A stretch of DNA of 64,000 nucleotides from Halosimplex aquaticum (GCF_028747785.1 NZ_CP118158.1:1922001-1986000), one strand, 5' to 3'. Positions 25,495-34,422 are shown, counted from the first letter of the stretch. Numbers and translations are program-made. Notes: a model not told the origin generated them from the letters alone.

Positions 25495-25950
25495 ATGGAC
25501 CAGCCACTGGTCGTGTACGACGACGAGAACACGGAGCTGCTGAAAGAAGCGGGGGAACTCGCCGCGGGCGTGGACGCGACGCTGACCATCGTGTCGCTGA
25601 TGACCGCCGACGAGTTCAGGGACGCGCGCGAAGCGCTCGACATCGTCGCGCAGGAGGAACACACCAGCTACGATGACAGCGTCGTCATCGACGCGGCCAA
25701 ACGGCAGGCGAGCGAGACCGCCGAGGAGGTCTTCGACGACGGCGACGTCGACTGGCGGGTCGTCGGCGCCCGCATCGGCGACAACGAGAGCGAAGCCGAC
25801 CGCATCCTCGAAGTCGCCGACGACAACGACGTCGACCACGTGTTCATCACCGGCAAGAAGCGCTCGCCGACCGGGAAGGCCGTCTTCGGCGACCGCGCGC
25901 AGGCGATCATCCTGAACTTCGACGGCCCGGTGACCAGCCTGCTCGGGTAA
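25495..25950 (+). CDS. Universal stress protein, UspA family
   Basis: A 151-residue Rossmann-like nucleotide-binding protein. The first strand LVVYDDENTELL and the C-terminal ATP-binding loop GKKRSPTGKAVFGDRAQAI (about residues 121-139) are typical of the ATP-binding UspA type. Haloarchaea have many such paralogues with roles in stress survival. It has a strong promoter of its own and is not in an operon. Confidence 0.92.
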   Translation: MDQPLVVYDDENTELLKEAGELAAGVDATLTIVSLMTADEFRDAREALDIVAQEEHTSYDDSVVIDAAKRQASETAEEVFDDGDVDWRVVGARIGDNESEADRILEVADDNDVDHVFITGKKRSPTGKAVFGDRAQAIILNFDGPVTSLLG

Positions 25951-25989
25951 CGGAAGACTTACTCCGCCCGACCCTCCTGTCCCGGATAC

Positions 25990-27462
25990 ATGGACGACCA
26001 GCAGACCTGGCGCCGGCGGACCCTCCTCCGCCGCGCCGGGACGGGCGCGCTCGCCCTCGCGACGCTCGGAGGTGCGACCGGGACGGGTACCGCCGCCGTG
26101 ACAGACGCCGACAGCGACGAGTCCGGTCCCGCCGCGCGCCAGCGACCGAGCGCGTCCCCGACGCAGTGGCCGCAGTTCCAGGCCGACGCAGTCAACAGCG
26201 GCTACACCGAGACCCCCGGCCCGGTAGAGGGATCGGTGGCCTGGCAGTTCGACACCGGCGACCCGGGACAGTCCACGGCGACCCCGCCGGCGACCGGCAC
26301 GCCGTTCGGCGAACCGCCCGACGACGCCCGGGACAACGTCGTCTCCTCGCCGGCGGTCGTCGACGGCACCGTCTACGTCGGGAGCAACGCCGGGTACCTC
26401 TACGCGATCGACGCCGTCAGCGGCGAGGAGACGTGGACCTACGAGACCGGCGAGGAGGTGATGTCCTCGCCGGCGGTCGTCGACGGCACCGTCTACGTCG
26501 GCAGCCACGACGGGCGCCTCCACGCCGTCGGCGCCGACAGCGGCGAGCGCGAGTGGGCCTTCGAGGCCGACGGCCCCGTCTTCGCCTCCCCCACCTACCG
26601 CGACGGGACCCTATACGTCGGCACGCAGGCGGGGTCGATGTACGCCGTCGACACCGCCGGTGAGAAGGTCTGGCAGCGCTCGGTCGCCGACCGCGTCGAC
26701 TCGACGGCCGCCGTCGTCGACGGCACGGTCTACGTCGGGCTCTGGAACGACGACCGCACCGGGAGCGTGGTCGCGCTCGACGCCGCGAACGGCGAGCAGG
26801 TCCAGGAGTACCCCGCGTCGGGCGAGATCGCCTGTAGCCCGACCGTCCTCGACGGCGTCGTCTACTTCGGCGACTACGCTCGCACGATCTACGCCGTCGA
26901 CACCGGGACGGCGGAACTCGTCTGGGGGCGGCAGTTCGACGGCGAGATCCTCGCCTCCCCGGTCGTCGTCGACGGCACCGTCTACGTCGGCGGGTTCGAC
27001 GGCACGCTCTGGGCGATGAACGCCGCGAACGGCGACATCGAGTGGTCGTACGCGACGGGCGACCAGATCTTCTCCTCGCCCGCCGTCACCCGAGACGCCG
27101 TCTACGTCGGCAGCGCCGACCACTCGCTGTACGCGATCGACCGCGAGACGGGCAAGGAACTGTTCAGCGTCGAGACCGGCAGACCGGTCCTCTCGTCGCC
27201 GGCCGTGACGGCCGGCGCCGTCTTCGTCGGCAGCAGCGACAGCCGCGTCTACGCCGTCGGCGACCCCACGGGCGGCGAGTCCGTGAGCGCGACGCCCCCG
27301 GACGCGACCGACGACTCCCCGACCGGCACGGCCCCGGTCGGTGGTTCGGGCGAGACGACGACGGGCGACGGACCCGGGTTCGGCGCCGTCGGTGCGCTCG
27401 GCGCGCTCGGAGTCGGCGCGTGGCACCGACTCCGCGCCGCGGGGTCCGACGGCGACGAGTGA
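25990..27462 (+). CDS. Tat-exported PQQ-like beta-propeller protein with C-terminal anchor
   Basis: A 490-residue secreted protein. A Tat signal (RRRTLLRRAGTGALALATL, about 9-27) is followed by about eight PQQ-type propeller blades, each with a V(D)GTVYVGS and Y/FAID pattern, then a Thr/Gly-rich linker and a hydrophobic tail GPGFGAVGALGALGVGAW ending in basic and acidic residues. The PGFG start of the tail recalls PGF-CTERM signals processed by archaeosortase, though a plain membrane anchor is possible. There is no catalytic motif; a binding or scaffold role outside the cell is likely. Related propellers are at 61275 and 62954. Confidence 0.88.
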   Translation: MDDQQTWRRRTLLRRAGTGALALATLGGATGTGTAAVTDADSDESGPAARQRPSASPTQWPQFQADAVNSGYTETPGPVEGSVAWQFDTGDPGQSTATPPATGTPFGEPPDDARDNVVSSPAVVDGTVYVGSNAGYLYAIDAVSGEETWTYETGEEVMSSPAVVDGTVYVGSHDGRLHAVGADSGEREWAFEADGPVFASPTYRDGTLYVGTQAGSMYAVDTAGEKVWQRSVADRVDSTAAVVDGTVYVGLWNDDRTGSVVALDAANGEQVQEYPASGEIACSPTVLDGVVYFGDYARTIYAVDTGTAELVWGRQFDGEILASPVVVDGTVYVGGFDGTLWAMNAANGDIEWSYATGDQIFSSPAVTRDAVYVGSADHSLYAIDRETGKELFSVETGRPVLSSPAVTAGAVFVGSSDSRVYAVGDPTGGESVSATPPDATDDSPTGTAPVGGSGETTTGDGPGFGAVGALGALGVGAWHRLRAAGSDGDE

Positions 27463-27537
27463 CCGAACTGAGCGACGAGTGACAGGCCGGGGCGGCTGTC
27501 GGCTGTCGCCGGCGGCGGGCGCTCCGGCGTCTGCGGT

Positions 27538-27551
27538 GGAAAATCACTTAA
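27538..27551 (+). promoter_or_regulatory. Promoter of the DUF5808-like gene
   Basis: GGAAAATC then ACTTAA, ending about 24 bases before the ATG at 27575: a BRE/TATA pair for a leaderless transcript. Confidence 0.5.
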
Positions 27552-27574
27552 CCGGTCCGCCCCAATCGTGGCAC

Positions 27575-27853
27575 ATGGTCGACAAGCCCACTTCGGGGTC
27601 GCTTTTCGGCATTCCGTACAACTTCGAGCAGCCCAGCCTCAAGCGCATGCTCTCGACGTACTGGCAGCCCGGCGAGGGCATGCTCGTCGAGAAGCCCTTC
27701 GGCGTCGGTTACACCCTGAACCTGGCGAGCTGGCGCTCGTGGGTCGTCCTCGCCGTCGCCGGCGCCCTCTGGTGGCAACAGAGCCAGGGCGCGAAGCAGA
27801 CCGAGTTCGAGGACGAACGCGACGAACCCGTCGAAGTCGTCGTCGAGGACTGA
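27575..27853 (+). CDS. DUF5808-type small membrane protein
   Basis: A 92-residue protein with a conserved N-terminal part (FGIPYNFEQPSLKRMLSTYW, then a segment ending GVGYTLNLA) and one hydrophobic helix (about 53-69, SWVVLAVAGALWW), followed by a strongly acidic tail. The N-terminal pattern matches what I know as DUF5808, found in bacteria and archaea and of unknown function. The open frame runs upstream to 27341, but that part is a shadow of the preceding propeller gene. It is alone, with its own promoter. Confidence 0.78.
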   Translation: MVDKPTSGSLFGIPYNFEQPSLKRMLSTYWQPGEGMLVEKPFGVGYTLNLASWRSWVVLAVAGALWWQQSQGAKQTEFEDERDEPVEVVVED

Positions 27854-27960
27854 GCGTCCGTCCCGTTTTCCGTGTCCCCGTTCGCCGGCCAGCGACCGCG
27901 CTGTCCGACGAGACGCCGGAAACCAACGCACCTATGGCGAGGCGAGCGCACTCCTCGGAC

Positions 27961-28632
27961 ATGACCATCCGGTTCGTCACGACGAATCCAGGGAAGGTCC
28001 GCGAGGCCCGGGAGTACCTCGCTGAGCCGGTCGAACAGCTCGATTTCGACACGCCGGAGATCCAGAGCGACGACCTGGGGGCCATCGCCGCGCACAAGGC
28101 GAGAGCGGCCTACGAGTACGCGGACGAACCGGTCTTCGTCGACGACGCGGGCCTGTTCATCGACGCGTTCGACGGGTTCCCGGGCCCGTACTCCTCGTAC
28201 GTCCACGACACCGTCGGCGTCGAGCGGGTCTGGCGACTCGCCAGCGACGAAGACGACCGCGGCGCGAGCTTTCGGGGTGTCGTCGCCTATTGCGACGGCG
28301 GCGAGTTCGAGGCCACGCCGGAGCCCGTGGACAGAGACGACCGCCGCGGCCAGGACCTCTCGGCCGAGGAGCGCGCGGCGGCGACGACCGACGAGCAGGT
28401 CCGCGCGGGTGACGGCGACGGCGACTTACCGGTCAAGCTCTTCTACGGCGTCGTTCCCGGCGAGATCGTCGAACCGCGGGGGTCCGGCGGGTTCGGCTAC
28501 GACCCCATCTTCGAGTACGACGACCGCACCTTCGCGGAGATGGACGCAGAGGAGAAAAACGCCGTCTCCCACCGGGGCCGCGCCCTCGCGAAGTTCGCCG
28601 GGTGGCTGGAGACCCGCGAGACGACCGAGTAA
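27961..28632 (+). CDS. XTP/dITP diphosphatase (non-canonical purine NTPase)
   Basis: A 223-residue house-cleaning enzyme that hydrolyses dITP, XTP and ITP to monophosphates and PPi. The N-terminal TTNPGKVREAREYL binds the triphosphate, FVDDAGLFIDAFDGFPGPYS holds the catalytic/metal aspartates, and GSGGFGYDPIF and NAVSHRGRAL are the remaining HAM1/RdgB motifs. Between about residues 120 and 150 there is an acidic insert not usual in the family (PEPVDRDDRRGQDLSAEE and following). The ATG at 27961 begins exactly at the conserved MTIRFVTTNPGK; an in-frame ATG 27 bases upstream is less likely. Confidence 0.92.
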   Translation: MTIRFVTTNPGKVREAREYLAEPVEQLDFDTPEIQSDDLGAIAAHKARAAYEYADEPVFVDDAGLFIDAFDGFPGPYSSYVHDTVGVERVWRLASDEDDRGASFRGVVAYCDGGEFEATPEPVDRDDRRGQDLSAEERAAATTDEQVRAGDGDGDLPVKLFYGVVPGEIVEPRGSGGFGYDPIFEYDDRTFAEMDAEEKNAVSHRGRALAKFAGWLETRETTE

Positions 28633-28660
28633 CGGACCGACGGCGGTTCCCGGACCGCTT

Positions 28661-29131
28661 CTACGCCCGCGGGTCGCGGTCCGGCCCGGGATACTCGCCG
28701 CCCTCGACCGCTTCGTACAGCGATTCGGCGTCGAACAGCGTCGCGAACGCCTTCGGGTGCTTGACGCTGGTCTCGACGCGACCGCGAATCGCCGCACCGG
28801 CCTCGGCCGACTGGAGGCGCTCCTCGAACGTCAGGACGTGCATCGCCCCGCCGTGGAGCGCCGAGGCCAGCGCCGGGTGGTCGCCCGCGGGCTGGTCGAC
28901 AGGCTCCCGGAGGCCCTCGATCCGGTCGCGCCAGTCCGCCGCGAGGTCGGCGTCGGCCAGGTCCGCGACGACCGCCTCGGCGTCGTCGAGGAGCGCGTCG
29001 CTTGCGACGAGGGTCACCCAGGAGTGCGACCGCACGTGATCCAGCGCCTCCCGGGCGTCACCGCCCACGAGGAGGTCCGCCGCGAGCACGTCCGCGTCGG
29101 CGACGATCCGGGCGGGGCTGGCGTCGGTCAC
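28661..29131 (-). CDS. PIN-domain-like protein
   Basis: A 156-residue protein resembling a PIN nuclease: the first strand ends IVADADVLAADLL (an acidic residue where PIN domains have the first catalytic Asp), and near the C-terminus DHPALASALHGGAMHVLTFEERL resembles the paired Asp and vLTxD segment of VapC toxins. I recall this as haloarchaeal DUF7384. The GTG start at 29131 overlaps by four bases (GTGA) the stop of a 43-residue upstream gene. A toxin-antitoxin pair is possible, but so is a housekeeping RNase; the sequence does not decide. Confidence 0.75.
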   Translation of the reverse strand: MTDASPARIVADADVLAADLLVGGDAREALDHVRSHSWVTLVASDALLDDAEAVVADLADADLAADWRDRIEGLREPVDQPAGDHPALASALHGGAMHVLTFEERLQSAEAGAAIRGRVETSVKHPKAFATLFDAESLYEAVEGGEYPGPDRDPRA

Positions 29132-29259
29132 GACCCCGACACCTCCGCAGTTCCGTCTCCGTCGTCGTCGCCCTCGCGTCGCCGGACGAGCGATTCTCGC
29201 ACGTCCGCGACCGTCACTTCTCGGCGGTCCGCCCGCTCGAACAGTTCGCCCCAGGACAT
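29128..29259 (-). CDS. 43-residue protein coupled to the PIN-like gene
   Basis: A tiny acidic protein starting MSWGELFERADRREVTVADV and ending in an Asp/Gly-rich tail. The first 30 residues could form two helices; the tail looks disordered. It overlaps the PIN-like gene by four bases, the spacing typical of antitoxin-toxin pairs, and is of antitoxin size, but no known DNA-binding fold is recognisable. The ATG at 29259 is chosen because the longer frame upstream is basic, low-quality sequence. Confidence 0.65.
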   Translation of the reverse strand: MSWGELFERADRREVTVADVRESLVRRREGDDDGDGTAEVSGS

Positions 29260-29523
29260 GCCCGATCGGACGGACTGAGGCGGGTAAAACGCACGGATCG
29301 AGGAAGTGAAGCTTCGATCGAGTACGGAGAATCGCCGGACTGCGGCCGGTCTGCCACACGTCTGACGGGTGTTTACGTAGACAGGTCGAGAAGTCGTGCG
29401 TGGGCGCGCAGCGACGGCCTCGTTTCCCATCCTCCCCACGGCGCGCCCGCTCCGCAACCACTCCAAGACGCCCCGCGGTCGCATCCCGCGACCGCGACTT
29501 TCCGACTCCGAACAGCCACCGCG

Positions 29524-30192
29524 TCAGGCAGCCGCTTCCTCGCCGCGGAGGAACGCGCGGATGTCGGGCAGGTCGGCGGGAGCGGCCATGAGCGCCACGT
29601 CGTCGCCGGCCTCGATCTTCGTCTGCGGGAGCGGGATCTCCATCGGTTCGTCGCTCCGCCCGTGGGCGTAGATGTGAGCGTCGCCCTGGAGGTCGACGTC
29701 GACGACGCGTCGGCCGATGAGCGGCGAGCCCTCCGGGATGGCGACGGTCGCGACCGACAGCTCCTCGGTCAGGTCGGCGAGCACGTTGAAGTCACCGCCG
29801 AGGAGCGCGGTCTTGGCGCCGGCGGCGCCCAGCCGCTCGGGGTAGATGATCTCGTCGACGTCCTCGGCGTACTTCTCGTAGATCTCCTGGCGGTAGTCCT
29901 CGTCGATGCGCAGCGCCGTCCGCAGGCCGTAGTGCTTGCCGAGCATGCACGCCGAGAAGTTGGTGTTGAGGTCCCCCGTGAGCGCGCCCACGGCGTCGGC
30001 GTCCTGGATGCCCGCCTCTTCCAGCGTCGCCTCCTGCGCGCCGTCCCCCTCGACGACCGTGAACCCCTCCTCTCTGGCGCGCTCGACCTTCTTCGGGTCG
30101 TTGTCGACGATGACGAGGTCGTGGCCTTCGCTCCGGAGGATACGGGCCGTCCGCATCCCGACGCGACCGAAGCCGACGATGACGAACTTCAT
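29524..30192 (-). CDS. trkA: TrkA-family potassium channel/transport regulator
   Basis: A 222-residue cytosolic regulator with an RCK/TrkA-N Rossmann domain (VGFGRVGMRTARIL near residues 5-18, VIVDNDPKK as the acidic end of strand 2, so it should bind NAD(H)) and a TrkA-C domain (about 140-215, IPEGSPLIGRRVVDVD). It would gate a TrkH- or Ktr-type K+ transporter. Potassium uptake is central to salt-in haloarchaea. No transporter subunit is adjacent. The open frame extends far upstream, but the family starts at MKFVIVGFGRVG. Confidence 0.93.
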   Translation of the reverse strand: MKFVIVGFGRVGMRTARILRSEGHDLVIVDNDPKKVERAREEGFTVVEGDGAQEATLEEAGIQDADAVGALTGDLNTNFSACMLGKHYGLRTALRIDEDYRQEIYEKYAEDVDEIIYPERLGAAGAKTALLGGDFNVLADLTEELSVATVAIPEGSPLIGRRVVDVDLQGDAHIYAHGRSDEPMEIPLPQTKIEAGDDVALMAAPADLPDIRAFLRGEEAAA

Positions 30193-30260
30193 GGTACTCC
30201 GTAACACTCCCGGCCCCAAAACTGTACTCCCGAGCGGAATTTCGGGCGGCGACTCGGTCG

Positions 30261-31292
30261 TCAGTGGTCGCGCAGCGACCGCTCGCTCACCGGCGTCTCC
30301 GTCACCGCCTCGAAGCCTGCGGCGTCCGGACCGCCACTGCTCCCGGACGAGCCGTCGGCCTCGAACCGCGCGACGCCCACGCCGGCGACGACCGCGAGCA
30401 CCGCGACGAAGGCGGTGGAGACGACCACGTTCGGGACCGCCGCCGCGACCGTTGCGAGCCCCGGCCCGGCCCGGTCGGCCGTCACGAACCAGGCGATCGG
30501 GAGCCACGCGAGCAGCGACCCGCCGAGGGCGCCGGTCGCCGTCGCGACGACGAACCGACGCGACGGCGCCGTCAGTCCGGCCCGCCGGACCGCCAGCACG
30601 CCCAGCGCGAGCCCGCCGCCGACGACTGCGAGGTCGCCGGCGAGCTGACCCACCTGAATGTACGTCGTCACGGTCGTCCCGACGGTCCCGAACTGCGGGA
30701 GCCACGCCGGGACCCCGACGCCGTCGCCCGCCGCCAGCGCGACGCCGCCCACCGAGTCCAGCGCGTGGCCGACACCGGCGACGACGCCGGCGGCGACTCC
30801 GAACGGGAGCAGTTCCCGCGCGGACCGAGTTCGCGACCCGTCGTCGCGCGTCGACGCGAACGTGACGCCGGCCAGCGCGCTGACAGTGAGGACGCCGGGG
30901 ATCGCGACCAACATCGCCGCGACGACGAGCACGGTCAGAAACGGGCTAGAACCGGACGAACCGCCCGCGACGAGGACCCCCGCGACCGTCAGGAGCAGCG
31001 CCGTCGCACCGGCGGCGCAGACGACTCCCACGTACCGCAGGTACGTCCGGCCGACGTCGCGGTGACGGGCCTCGCGATACCCCAGCGCGAACGCCCCCGC
31101 GAGCACGGCGAGCGTGCCGAGTGCGAGTCCGGCTTCGCGGTAGACGGCAACTGTGACCTCCGTGGACCCGAGCCTTGGGAGCCACGAGGGGACCGGTCGG
31201 CGTGCAAGGACGATCGGCGGGAGGGACTTCGACGCGACGGCGAGGACCGTCAGGACGGCCGGCAGGAGGAGCGTACGGACGGAACGGCGCAT
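30261..31292 (-). CDS. Haloarchaeal multi-pass membrane protein of unknown function
   Basis: A 343-residue integral membrane protein with about eight hydrophobic helices. Two halves look related: each has a segment with PSWLPRLGSTEVTVAVYREAG or PAWLPQFGTVGTTVTTYIQVG, in which W-L-P and a Thr/Tyr cluster recur, suggesting an internal duplication. The tail is Ser/Gly-rich and hydrophilic. I do not recognise the family. ATG 31292 (MRRSVRTLLLPAVLTVLAV) puts the first helix at the N-terminus. Confidence 0.78.
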   Translation of the reverse strand: MRRSVRTLLLPAVLTVLAVASKSLPPIVLARRPVPSWLPRLGSTEVTVAVYREAGLALGTLAVLAGAFALGYREARHRDVGRTYLRYVGVVCAAGATALLLTVAGVLVAGGSSGSSPFLTVLVVAAMLVAIPGVLTVSALAGVTFASTRDDGSRTRSARELLPFGVAAGVVAGVGHALDSVGGVALAAGDGVGVPAWLPQFGTVGTTVTTYIQVGQLAGDLAVVGGGLALGVLAVRRAGLTAPSRRFVVATATGALGGSLLAWLPIAWFVTADRAGPGLATVAAAVPNVVVSTAFVAVLAVVAGVGVARFEADGSSGSSGGPDAAGFEAVTETPVSERSLRDH

Positions 31293-31423
31293 ACCGGCCG
31301 TTCGACCGCCGAACTGATAAAACGACGGTTCGCTCACACCTCTCGACGCCCCCGCCCCGGAACCGCGCCGAACGGGTCGCCGGGTCCGTTGCACACAAGA
31401 GCGTCCCGGCCCTTCCCCCGCGT

Positions 31424-31621
31424 ATGGAACGACAGATCACGGTCACCGGCATGAGCTGTGAGGGCTGCGAACAGAGCGTCGAGGACGCGCTGGAAGACGT
31501 CCCGGGCGTCGACGGCGCCGAGGCCGACCGCGAGTCCGAGACGGCGACCGTCGAGGGCGACGCCGACGAGGACGCGCTCGTGCGGGCGGTCGAGGACGCC
31601 GGCTACGAGGCGTCGGCCTGA
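31424..31621 (+). CDS. Heavy-metal-associated domain protein (CopZ-like metallochaperone)
   Basis: A 65-residue ferredoxin-like HMA domain. The metal site is GMSCEGCEQS (residues 9-18; two cysteines of the MxCxxC motif), followed by the canonical VEDALEDVPGVDGAEAD helix and strand and GYEAS end. It would carry Cu(I) or another soft metal to a P-type ATPase, but no such ATPase is adjacent. It has a very acidic surface typical of the host. Confidence 0.93.
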   Translation: MERQITVTGMSCEGCEQSVEDALEDVPGVDGAEADRESETATVEGDADEDALVRAVEDAGYEASA

Positions 31622-31710
31622 ACCCCCGGAGTTTCGACGGGTCCGCGCCTCCCGGCGGCTTGCAACGCCCGGGCGGCCCCCTTTCTGGCCCGCACGGCTA
31701 GGCGGTGTCG

Positions 31711-32274
31711 ATGAGTGTGACATCTCGCCGTGAGCTACTGCGAGCCGCCGGCCTCGCCGCGGCGGGCGGACTCGGCGGTTGCGTTCTCCGCGACGAGGGG
31801 CCCGGCACCGGACACATCTACGTCGAGAACACCGACAACGCCGACCACCGGGTGGCGCTGCGGGTCGTGGCGCGGTCCGAAGGGACGGCCGAGGGCGGGG
31901 CGCTGGGCACGACGGCCGGGGGCGGGACGGCGGCGCTGGGAGCGCCAGACGCCGTCATCTCGGCCTGGTACCGCGTCCCCCAGGGCTACGCGCTCGAGTT
32001 CCAGAACGTCATCGAGAGCGGGATCGTCTACTCGGTGCGGGCTGCACTCCCCGGCGCGCCCCCGTCGGACCGCGTGACCGGCGTCATCGACACTTGCTCC
32101 GGGGATCCGGCCGGCGAGCGGGTTATCAGCGTCCGGACCCGCCCCGACGGCCTCGGCATCATCCCCTGGGGCTGCAAGGAGGCGTACTCGCGAGAGGACC
32201 TGAACTACGTCGATCCGGAGGACTACCGCGTGGAATCCATCGAGGGGACCGTCGCCGACCCGCCGAACGATTGA
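31711..32274 (+). CDS. Tat lipoprotein of unknown function
   Basis: A 187-residue exported protein. SRRELLRAAGLAAAGGLGGC combines a twin-arginine motif and a lipobox, with the lipidated Cys at about residue 24. The mature part starts with a beta strand HIYVENTDNADHRVALRVV, which resembles other small exterior beta-sandwich domains in this genome (compare 22268). Two cysteines (about residues 129 and 151) could pair. An earlier GTG at 31705 would add two residues. Function unknown. Confidence 0.8.
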   Translation: MSVTSRRELLRAAGLAAAGGLGGCVLRDEGPGTGHIYVENTDNADHRVALRVVARSEGTAEGGALGTTAGGGTAALGAPDAVISAWYRVPQGYALEFQNVIESGIVYSVRAALPGAPPSDRVTGVIDTCSGDPAGERVISVRTRPDGLGIIPWGCKEAYSREDLNYVDPEDYRVESIEGTVADPPND

Positions 32275-32314
32275 CGGTCTGTCGCGGCGCGGCGTCGAGG
32301 CGGTGTCCCGCCGC

Positions 32315-33298
32315 TCAGTCGTCGAGCGCGATCGACGCCAGCAGCGCTTCGAGCTGGATCCGCTCGTTCGCACCGGCGGTGATCCGGTACTCGGTCTCGC
32401 CGATGCGGTCGAGCAGGCGGACCGCCGCCTCGTCGCCGAGGTCGAACTCCCAGACCGAACGGTGGAGCTGGTCGATCACGTCGCCGCCGGCGATGCCCTC
32501 CTCGGTCAGCAGGCGGTCGAGCGTCGAGCGCGCCGCGGTGAAGTCGCCGTCGAGCGCCTCGACGACCATCTCCTTGATCTCCTCCGGGCGGGCGGTCGAA
32601 GTGAGCGCGTAGACGGCGTCCTCGTCGACCACGCTGCCGGTGACGGAGGCGGCCTGGAGCGCGTTGATCGCCTTGCGCATGTCGCCGTCGGCGGCGTAGA
32701 CGAGCGCGTCGATGCCCTCCTCAGTGAGTTCGATCCCCTCCTGCTCGGCGATGTGGCGCATCTCCTCGGCGACGGCCTCGTCCGACAGCGGCGAGAAGCG
32801 GAAGACCGCACACCGCGACTGGATCGGGTCGATGATCTGGCTGGAGTAGTTACACGAGAGGATGAACCGGACGTTGTTCGAGAACTGCTCCATCGTCCGG
32901 CGGAGGGCGGACTGGGCGTCGGAAGTGAGGGCGTCGGCCTCGTCGAGGAAGATGATGCGGTAGTCGTAGCCGCCGAAGGAGGTCCGCGCGAAGCTCTTGA
33001 TGCGGTCCCGGACGACGTCGATCCCCCGCTCGTCGGAGGCGTTGAGTTCGAGGAAGTTCTCCCCCCAGTCGTCGCCGTAGAGTTCGCGGGCGATGGCCGT
33101 TGCGGAGGTCGTCTTCCCGATGCCGGCCGGCCCCGAGAACAGCATGTGGCTCAGGTCGTTGCGGTCGACGTAGCTCTGGAGTCGCTCGACGATGTCCTCC
33201 TGTCCGACGATCTCGTCGAGCGTCTGCGGGCGATACTTCTCGATCCAGACTTCCTCCCGGCCCGCCCGCGACTCCGAGTCCTGGTCGGCCTCGCTCAT
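32315..33298 (-). CDS. rfcA: Replication factor C small subunit
   Basis: A 327-residue AAA+ ATPase, the main clamp-loader subunit that opens PCNA onto primed DNA. Features are [16 protein letters not shown] at the N-terminus, Walker [12 protein letters not shown] (about 49-59), Walker B FLDEADAL, the SRC arginine-finger motif in [10 protein letters not shown], and a C-terminal collar. No intein interrupts it. It is divergent from samp2 across a 118-bp spacer. ATG 33298 is preferred to an upstream in-frame start because [16 protein letters not shown] is a usual acidic haloarchaeal beginning. Confidence 0.96.
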   Translation of the reverse strand: MSEADQDSESRAGREEVWIEKYRPQTLDEIVGQEDIVERLQSYVDRNDLSHMLFSGPAGIGKTTSATAIARELYGDDWGENFLELNASDERGIDVVRDRIKSFARTSFGGYDYRIIFLDEADALTSDAQSALRRTMEQFSNNVRFILSCNYSSQIIDPIQSRCAVFRFSPLSDEAVAEEMRHIAEQEGIELTEEGIDALVYAADGDMRKAINALQAASVTGSVVDEDAVYALTSTARPEEIKEMVVEALDGDFTAARSTLDRLLTEEGIAGGDVIDQLHRSVWEFDLGDEAAVRLLDRIGETEYRITAGANERIQLEALLASIALDD

Positions 33299-33416
33299 GA
33301 GATATCGCAAGCGCGGGCCGTCCGTAAACCTACCGAGTGCCGACCGCCCTCCCCGACTGACTGCCGGCGTCGTCCCGGGACGACACGCTCAAGCCCGCTC
33401 GAACGAATGGCCGAGT

Positions 33417-33617
33417 ATGCGCGTCACGGTCGCCGTCGCCGGCGAGGACACCCGCGAGGTCGAAGTCGACGAAGGCGCCACCTACGCCGACCTGCTCGAC
33501 CCCCTCCCCTACAGCGCCCACCAGGTTTCGGTCCTCGTCGACGGCCGCCCCGTCCCCGAGGACGCCCCCGTGGAGAGCGACGAGGTCGAAGTACTGCGGC
33601 TCGTCAAGGGGGGATAA
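33417..33617 (+). CDS. samp2: Ubiquitin-like small archaeal modifier protein SAMP2
   Basis: A 66-residue beta-grasp protein ending in the diglycine KGG needed for adenylation by the E1-like UbaA and for isopeptide linkage to target lysines. Length, the phrase VLVDGRPVPED and the ending VLRLVKGG match Haloferax SAMP2 as I recall it. In Haloferax SAMP2 also supplies sulfur for tRNA thiolation. It is transcribed alone, divergent from rfcA, and followed by a hairpin element (copy D) that may terminate it. Confidence 0.93.
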   Translation: MRVTVAVAGEDTREVEVDEGATYADLLDPLPYSAHQVSVLVDGRPVPEDAPVESDEVEVLRLVKGG

Positions 33618-33824
33618 CTGCACGCGTCCCGGTGTTCGAGAGCGGCGACGCCGCGGATCAGCTTCCGCCCCTGCTGCCGGATCCGCATCGTCGGTCGCGT
33701 TTTCGCTTCGCTCTGACCGCGTGACGCCGCTGTGAGAGCGACCTGCTCATCGAACGCTCGTCTCTGTGCCTGGAGCTGTGGAACGGAGTCGGCCGAACGC
33801 GACCGTTACCGACGGCAGGTGTGG
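33618..33824. other. Intergenic stretch before element D, no gene
   Basis: No convincing coding frame or RNA gene is seen between samp2 and element D. Confidence 0.6.
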
Positions 33825-33884
33825 CTTTTTCACCCTTGCTTTTACCCGGGATGGCCGCAGGCGACCTCCGAGCGAAAGAGATGG
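33825..33884 (-). repeat. Dispersed hairpin element, copy D (degenerate)
   Basis: Read on the minus strand it is CCATCTCTTTC, a GGTCGCCTGCGGCC centre, then AAAAGCAAGGGTGAAAAAG. The flanks and tail match copies A-C, but the stem is weaker and the T-tract is interrupted. It lies downstream of samp2. Confidence 0.65.
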
Positions 33885-33924
33885 GACGTAGCGTTCATGC
33901 CACGGGGGCCGCAATCGGGAACCG

Positions 33925-34422
33925 ATGAGTCGCACACAGCCGGCGCCCGACTTCGAGTTACCGAACGTCGGGCCGGGCCCCGACCCGTGCTCGCTGGCGG
34001 CGCTCGCCGAGCGGGAGTCGTTCGTGGTCCTCCTCTTCCAGGACGACCACGACTGCGCGGAGTGTCGGTCACAGGCGAAACGCGCCGGCGAGCGGTTCTC
34101 GGCGCTGCGGGCCCGCGACGCCGTCGCCGTCTCCGTCCTCCCCGAGTCGCGCGAGCGCGCCGAGGAGTGGCAGGAGCGCTTCGACCTGCCGCACCCGCTG
34201 CTGGTCGACCCGGGCGCGACCGCCGGCGCCGACTACGGGCAGCCGACGCGATTGGCGTTCCTCGGCGAGTGGGTCCCGGTGTTCGGCCGCCTGCCCGCTG
34301 CCGTCATCGTCGACACTCGGGGGAGCGACCCCGAAGTCGCGTGGACGTACCGCGGCCGGTCCTCGTGGGACCACCCCTCGATGACGACCGTCCTCGACGC
34401 GCTCGACGACCTCCGGGAGTGA
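33925..34422 (+). CDS. Peroxiredoxin/redoxin-domain protein 1
   Basis: A 165-residue thioredoxin-fold protein of the AhpC/TSA-like type. PDFELPNVGPGPDPCSLAAL opens the fold, and DCAECRSQ (about residues 49-56) holds the likely redox cysteines; VFGRLPAAVIVD is the cis-Pro strand region. It probably reduces peroxides or disulfides in the cytosol. A paralogue sharing the same GPGPDPCSLAAL motif but a different active site lies 540 bp downstream, with a GNAT gene between them. Confidence 0.88.
   Translation: MSRTQPAPDFELPNVGPGPDPCSLAALAERESFVVLLFQDDHDCAECRSQAKRAGERFSALRARDAVAVSVLPESRERAEEWQERFDLPHPLLVDPGATAGADYGQPTRLAFLGEWVPVFGRLPAAVIVDTRGSDPEVAWTYRGRSSWDHPSMTTVLDALDDLRE

Noticed and set aside
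28661..29259. A confirmed VapBC system
   Set aside because: Only size, overlap and a few acidic positions support it; I report it as a candidate, not as a system.
30261..31454. Plus-strand frame of 396 codons opposite the membrane protein
   Set aside because: Arg/Asp-rich shadow of a hydrophobic gene; no domain.
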